Source of the DNA: UBA2982 sp040081395
GTDB taxonomy: Bacteria > Gemmatimonadota > Gemmatimonadetes > Longimicrobiales > Gaopeijiaceae
Length of the DNA stretch: 64,000 nucleotides
Direction of reading: 5' to 3'
Assembly: GCA_040081395.1 (NCBI GenBank)
Contig: JBEBGN010000004.1
Location: 1 to 64,000, forward strand
Below, one piece after another: positions 60,796 to 64,000 of this stretch. The notes beneath the pieces were generated by a model. It saw only the letters and a list, made by a program, of their open reading frames with translations. It was not told the origin of the DNA and made no database searches. Within the stretch, counting starts at the first letter, position 1. Every line of letters starts with the position of its first letter. Made by a program: the position numbers and the translations under genes.

Positions 60796-61794
60796 GTGAG
60801 GAGCCGCGAAGTACAGCTCGTCCGACGTCCACCGGGAGTGCCGACCATCGAGGACTTCCGCGTCGCGGAGGTCGAGGTCGGCGAGCCCGGTCCCGGAGAA
60901 GTGCTGGTCCGCAATCTGTTCGTCAGCGTGGACCCGTACATGCGGGGACGCATGCGCGAGCGGAAGTCGTACGATCCGCCCTACGCGCTGGGCGAGGCCA
61001 TGACAGGTGGAGCGGTGGGGCGGGTGGTCGCTTCCCGCGCTGAGGGGTTCGCGCCGGGCGACCACGTGCTCAGCCGGCTCGGCTGGCGCGAGGCGTTCCG
61101 CTGTCCCGCTGAGCAGGTGAGCGCCCTGGGGCTTCTGTCGGCGTCGCCCTCCGCCTACCTGGGCATCCTCGGCATGCCGGGCATGACGGCTTACGTGGGG
61201 CTGCTCGGCGCCGCCGCTTTGAAGGATGGCGAGACCGTGTTCGTCTCGGGTGCCGCTGGCGCGGTGGGAAGCGCCGCCGGTCAGATCGCCAAGGTGAAGG
61301 GGTGCCGCGTGCTCGGCAGCGCAGGAGGGGCGGAGAAGGTGCGCTACCTAGAGGAGCTGGGCTTCGACTACGCGTTCGACTACCGAGCGGGCAGCATCCG
61401 AGACCACCTGCGGCAGGGCGCTCCCGCCGGCCTCGACGTCTACTTCGACAACGTGGGGGGGGATCACCTCCAGGCCGCGATCAGCAGCATGCGCGCGTTC
61501 GGCCGCATTGCCCTCTGCGGCTCCATCTCGATGTACAACGACACCGCGCCGACCGCCGGGATCACCAACCTGCCGAGGATGTCCGGACTCGGACTGAACA
61601 TGCGCGGCTTCCTCACGCGCCACTACGACCACATGCGCGACGACTTCCTTCGCGACATGAGCGCGTGGCTCGCTGCGGGGAAGGTCAGCTACCGCGAGAC
61701 GGTCTACGAAGGAATCGAGTCCGCGCCGGAGGCGTTCATCGGGCTGTTCACGGGGGCGAACGTCGGCAAGGCGGTGGTGCGGGTGGGGGAGTGA
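60796..61794 (+). CDS. NADP-dependent MDR oxidoreductase (PTGR/CurA-like)
   Basis: This 332-residue enzyme of the medium-chain reductase family acts on leukotriene-B4/curcumin-type enones. It has FVSVDPYMRGRM, GEAMTGGAVGRV, the nucleotide motif SGAAGAVGSAAGQIAK and YFDNVGGDHL. No zinc ligands are present, in line with the double-bond-reductase branch. It lies 9 nt after the HAD gene and is probably co-transcribed with it. Confidence 0.9.
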   Translation: MRSREVQLVRRPPGVPTIEDFRVAEVEVGEPGPGEVLVRNLFVSVDPYMRGRMRERKSYDPPYALGEAMTGGAVGRVVASRAEGFAPGDHVLSRLGWREAFRCPAEQVSALGLLSASPSAYLGILGMPGMTAYVGLLGAAALKDGETVFVSGAAGAVGSAAGQIAKVKGCRVLGSAGGAEKVRYLEELGFDYAFDYRAGSIRDHLRQGAPAGLDVYFDNVGGDHLQAAISSMRAFGRIALCGSISMYNDTAPTAGITNLPRMSGLGLNMRGFLTRHYDHMRDDFLRDMSAWLAAGKVSYRETVYEGIESAPEAFIGLFTGANVGKAVVRVGE

Positions 61795-61803
61795 GGTGGG
61801 CCC

Positions 61804-62811
61804 TCAGAACGTCCCGCGCGTCCACACCACCACGACACCGCATTCGGCTCCGAGCAGGTTGAACTCTATCGGTAGCCCCGCGACGCCGCGGTAGATCTCC
61901 AGACCCTCGATGTTTTCGGGTCGTACGGACTCGGTCAGCACGGTAAGGTCACCGACGAAGGCGCCATCGAGGAACGCGAGGGGAAGCGCGGTCCGGCCGC
62001 AGTTCCCCGTCATGGTGAGGCCGAAGCTGGTGGCCGCGCGGGTACGGCTGAAGCGCACGCCGCGGAGCAGGTCGTCCCAGTCGTCGGGGTCGCGCTCCAT
62101 GATGTCGATGGCGGTCCAGAAGATGCCGGAGCTGCTGTCCTCCATACGCTCGTAGAATCCTCGGGCCTCCAGCCGGTTGGATCGCGCGGGCGCTGCGGTC
62201 TCGACGGTCACCCCCGGGAGGGCGAGCACGGCGACGTCGAGCGAGACGGTGAGGTCGACGGTCTCATCCGGGTTGGCGATCCAGAACTCGTCGGTCGTCT
62301 GCGCCTCGGTGAACGCGCGATGCGTGATCCGCACGACGTTTTGCCCCCATAGGATCGGCACAGTCGGGAGGCCGAACGTACCCAGGCTATCGGTCTCGGC
62401 GACGACGCGCCCGTTCACCTCGATCACCGCACCCGAGAGCGGCTGACCGCCGACCTGCTCGGTCACGACCCCCGTCAGGGTTGCGGTGGGGTCGGGCCCG
62501 GGACGGAGAACGACGCCCCCGACATCGAGGGTCTCGTCATCGGGCAGCAGCTCGAGGTTGAAGGACCGCGGCGCGAATCCGGTGCCGCGGTAGCTGAGTC
62601 GGTGCGGCGCGCGCGTCACTCCCTCGAGCCGGAACATGCCGAGCGAGTCCGAGCGAGCGAAGATCTCGCCGTCGTCGATGAAGACGAGCGCTCCTGTGAT
62701 CGGCATGGTCAGCGTGTCGAGAACCACGCCGGTGACGGTCGACTGCTGAGCGACCAACGCGCGCGGCGCGAGGAGCAGCGCCACGAACACGAGAACTCGC
62801 ACTGCGCGCAC
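61804..62811 (-). CDS. Secreted protein with two regulatory-like domains and a degenerate plug
   Basis: This ~335-residue exported protein has a signal ending at RALVAQQ. Two carboxypeptidase-D regulatory-like domains follow (STVTGVVLDTLTMPITGALVF and TATLTGVVTEQVGGQPLSGAVI). A C-terminal segment (LPLAFLDGAFVGDL..., NIEGLEIYRGVAGLPIEFN, CGVVVVWTR) resembles the end of a TonB plug. The GTG start at 62811 follows a GGAGGAGG site; the open frame extends 12 codons further. There is no barrel. Confidence 0.75.
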   Translation of the reverse strand: MRAVRVLVFVALLLAPRALVAQQSTVTGVVLDTLTMPITGALVFIDDGEIFARSDSLGMFRLEGVTRAPHRLSYRGTGFAPRSFNLELLPDDETLDVGGVVLRPGPDPTATLTGVVTEQVGGQPLSGAVIEVNGRVVAETDSLGTFGLPTVPILWGQNVVRITHRAFTEAQTTDEFWIANPDETVDLTVSLDVAVLALPGVTVETAAPARSNRLEARGFYERMEDSSSGIFWTAIDIMERDPDDWDDLLRGVRFSRTRAATSFGLTMTGNCGRTALPLAFLDGAFVGDLTVLTESVRPENIEGLEIYRGVAGLPIEFNLLGAECGVVVVWTRGTF

Positions 62812-62868
62812 GATGACCTCCTCCTCCGCCGAGCCACGCTTCGTCATGGTACGGTCGGTGCGACGATC

Positions 62869-64000
62869 CTACAATCGGAACAGGTACTGGAACTTGGCGA
62901 AGATGGCTCGGTTGGTGCGCCGCAGTCCCTGCGTGTAGTAGAGCTGCTCGTCGAAGCCGTCTCCATCACGGTCGCCCTCGATGAGGTCTCCCTGCTGGTA
63001 GTGGTCGTCGTAACCCAGGAAGAACACGGTGCCCGCGTTCACCCGGTAGTTGAAGAGGACATTCAGGTCGAACGTCTTATCCTCCGTATTCCACTCGGTG
63101 ATGTTGCGCACCCCGAGCCGCGGCGTGACGTAGAAGTTGGTGTTGGCGCGGATGATCTTGATTGAGAACACCTCCGCGTCCCCGTTCGCGGGGTCGGTGA
63201 GGCGCGTCGAGTTGAAGTTGAGGCTGGTCGAGAGCGCGTCCGTCGGGCGCAGGGTGCCGTTCACGTTCCAACCGATTTGGCGTCCCAGGAAGGGACCCGC
63301 GTAGTAGATCTCGTCCCCCATCGAGAAGTTGCCGCCGAACTCGTAGCGCCGGTTGGTGTTCACGCGGCCGCCGATGGAGAAGCCATCCTTCTCGTACTCG
63401 ACGCCCTGCCAGCGCTCCATGTCGACGTCATAGCCGCCGTTCAGGCTGATGCTGCGTGCGAACGAGAAGTTCATCCGGAAGCCCAGGTTCTCGTCCTGGA
63501 GGATCTCGTCGTAGTCGTAGTTGCGCGTATAAGTGACCTGCGGGCCCCAGTTGATGATCCAGCTCTGAGGCCAGAAGCGGTACGACAGGTTGGTGCTGGC
63601 TTGACGGGTGTCACGACGTCGCACGAAGCCCACGTCGGTGTCGAAGTCCGGCGAGATCTGGTAGGCGTTCAGGGACCAGCCGAGTTGTCGGCCACTCCTC
63701 GAAAGGCGGGTCGAGATCATGTGCCCGTCTTCGGACACGTCCCCCGGATCCTTGAGCCAGGAGCCGACCGCCGTCAGATCGCCTGACACGGTTGGTGTGA
63801 TCCGTATGTTCGTATTGAGTCCGAACGCACGGCTGAAGCCATCCATGAACTCCCGATCCGTGAAGATCGCCCCCACCTGGGACTCGGGCCAAAGCTCGAA
63901 GAGCGCGCGACCGATCACCGTTTGAGCGTTCTTGTCGAACGCGGGATCGTTGGGGTCGGGCACGTTGCCAGGCGCTTGATCGTTCGCGGTCAGCAACCCG
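62869..64000 (-). CDS. DUF5916-family outer-membrane protein, C-terminal part (5' end outside the window)
   Basis: About 375 residues are visible, with the frame open to the window edge. The region GWSLNAYQISPDFDTDVGFVRRRDTRQ and the following alternation of short beta-strands rich in Asn, Tyr and Arg, ending in AIFAKFQYLFRL, match the barrel half of DUF5916 proteins, whose N-terminal half is a carbohydrate-binding-like domain. The C-terminal Phe-Arg-Leu is a plausible barrel-assembly signal. The substrate is unknown. Confidence 0.8.
   Translation of the reverse strand, partial: GLLTANDQAPGNVPDPNDPAFDKNAQTVIGRALFELWPESQVGAIFTDREFMDGFSRAFGLNTNIRITPTVSGDLTAVGSWLKDPGDVSEDGHMISTRLSRSGRQLGWSLNAYQISPDFDTDVGFVRRRDTRQASTNLSYRFWPQSWIINWGPQVTYTRNYDYDEILQDENLGFRMNFSFARSISLNGGYDVDMERWQGVEYEKDGFSIGGRVNTNRRYEFGGNFSMGDEIYYAGPFLGRQIGWNVNGTLRPTDALSTSLNFNSTRLTDPANGDAEVFSIKIIRANTNFYVTPRLGVRNITEWNTEDKTFDLNVLFNYRVNAGTVFFLGYDDHYQQGDLIEGDRDGDGFDEQLYYTQGLRRTNRAIFAKFQYLFRL

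Overview
The window is GC-rich, densely coded chromosomal DNA from a free-living heterotrophic bacterium, most likely a Gemmatimonadota-type lineage. This is inferred from the gene set, not from a marker gene. The set includes a SusC/SusD-type TonB receptor pair, many secreted proteins with signal peptides ending in Ala-Gln, several carboxypeptidase-regulatory/plug-domain proteins, a DUF5916 barrel, many lipoproteins and a sufCBD-Rieske-sufS operon. There is no prophage, IS element or CRISPR array. Translational coupling by 4-nt ATGA/GTGA overlaps is common.

Layout. 1-2.0 kb: the end of an outer-membrane barrel protein and a lipoprotein. 2.0-7.9 kb: thiolase, a DinB-like protein, an alcohol dehydrogenase, a D-amino-acid dehydrogenase, Ogt and SufU. 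8.0-15.3 kb: a Kef-type antiporter, then the minus-strand operon sufC-sufB-sufD-Rieske-sufS behind an AT-rich palindrome. 15.4-18.6 kb: patatin, a small lipoprotein and an M6 protease. 18.7-32.6 kb: one long minus-strand block with an ECF sigma/anti-sigma/YbjQ unit, a regulator fused to a PBP4-type carboxypeptidase, an M28 membrane peptidase, NIPSNAP, a B3-like metallo-beta-lactamase fold protein, a desaturase, a GT-C-like membrane protein coupled to lutABC, and a Spy-like protein. 32.7-41.4 kb: ligA-polX-membrane protein, then fabI-aminotransferase-lipase-HAD. 41.4-44.6 kb: PCD, tRNA-Glu and tRNA-Val, a lipoprotein serpin, CrcB and an OmpA-like lipoprotein. 44.9-50.1 kb: susC-susD. 50.2-54.9 kb: a structured repeat, a TPR lipoprotein, a TonB-like protein, a matrixin-like protease and a plug-only receptor. 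54.9-59.0 kb: BioY and pyruvate carboxylase. 59.1-64.0 kb: MBL hydrolase, Tat-targeted HAD, MDR reductase, a regulatory-domain/plug protein and a DUF5916 barrel cut by the window edge.

The two most unusual items are these. (1) A single 772-codon frame joins a receiver-like domain and an AraC DNA-binding domain, through a short hydrophobic/lipobox segment, to a PBP4-type carboxypeptidase with all three catalytic motifs. (2) A roughly 140-bp structured element occurs inside the suf operon and, as a tandem duplication, downstream of susD. Its inverted-repeat arms differ between loci but stay complementary, and its core can form two mutually exclusive hairpins.
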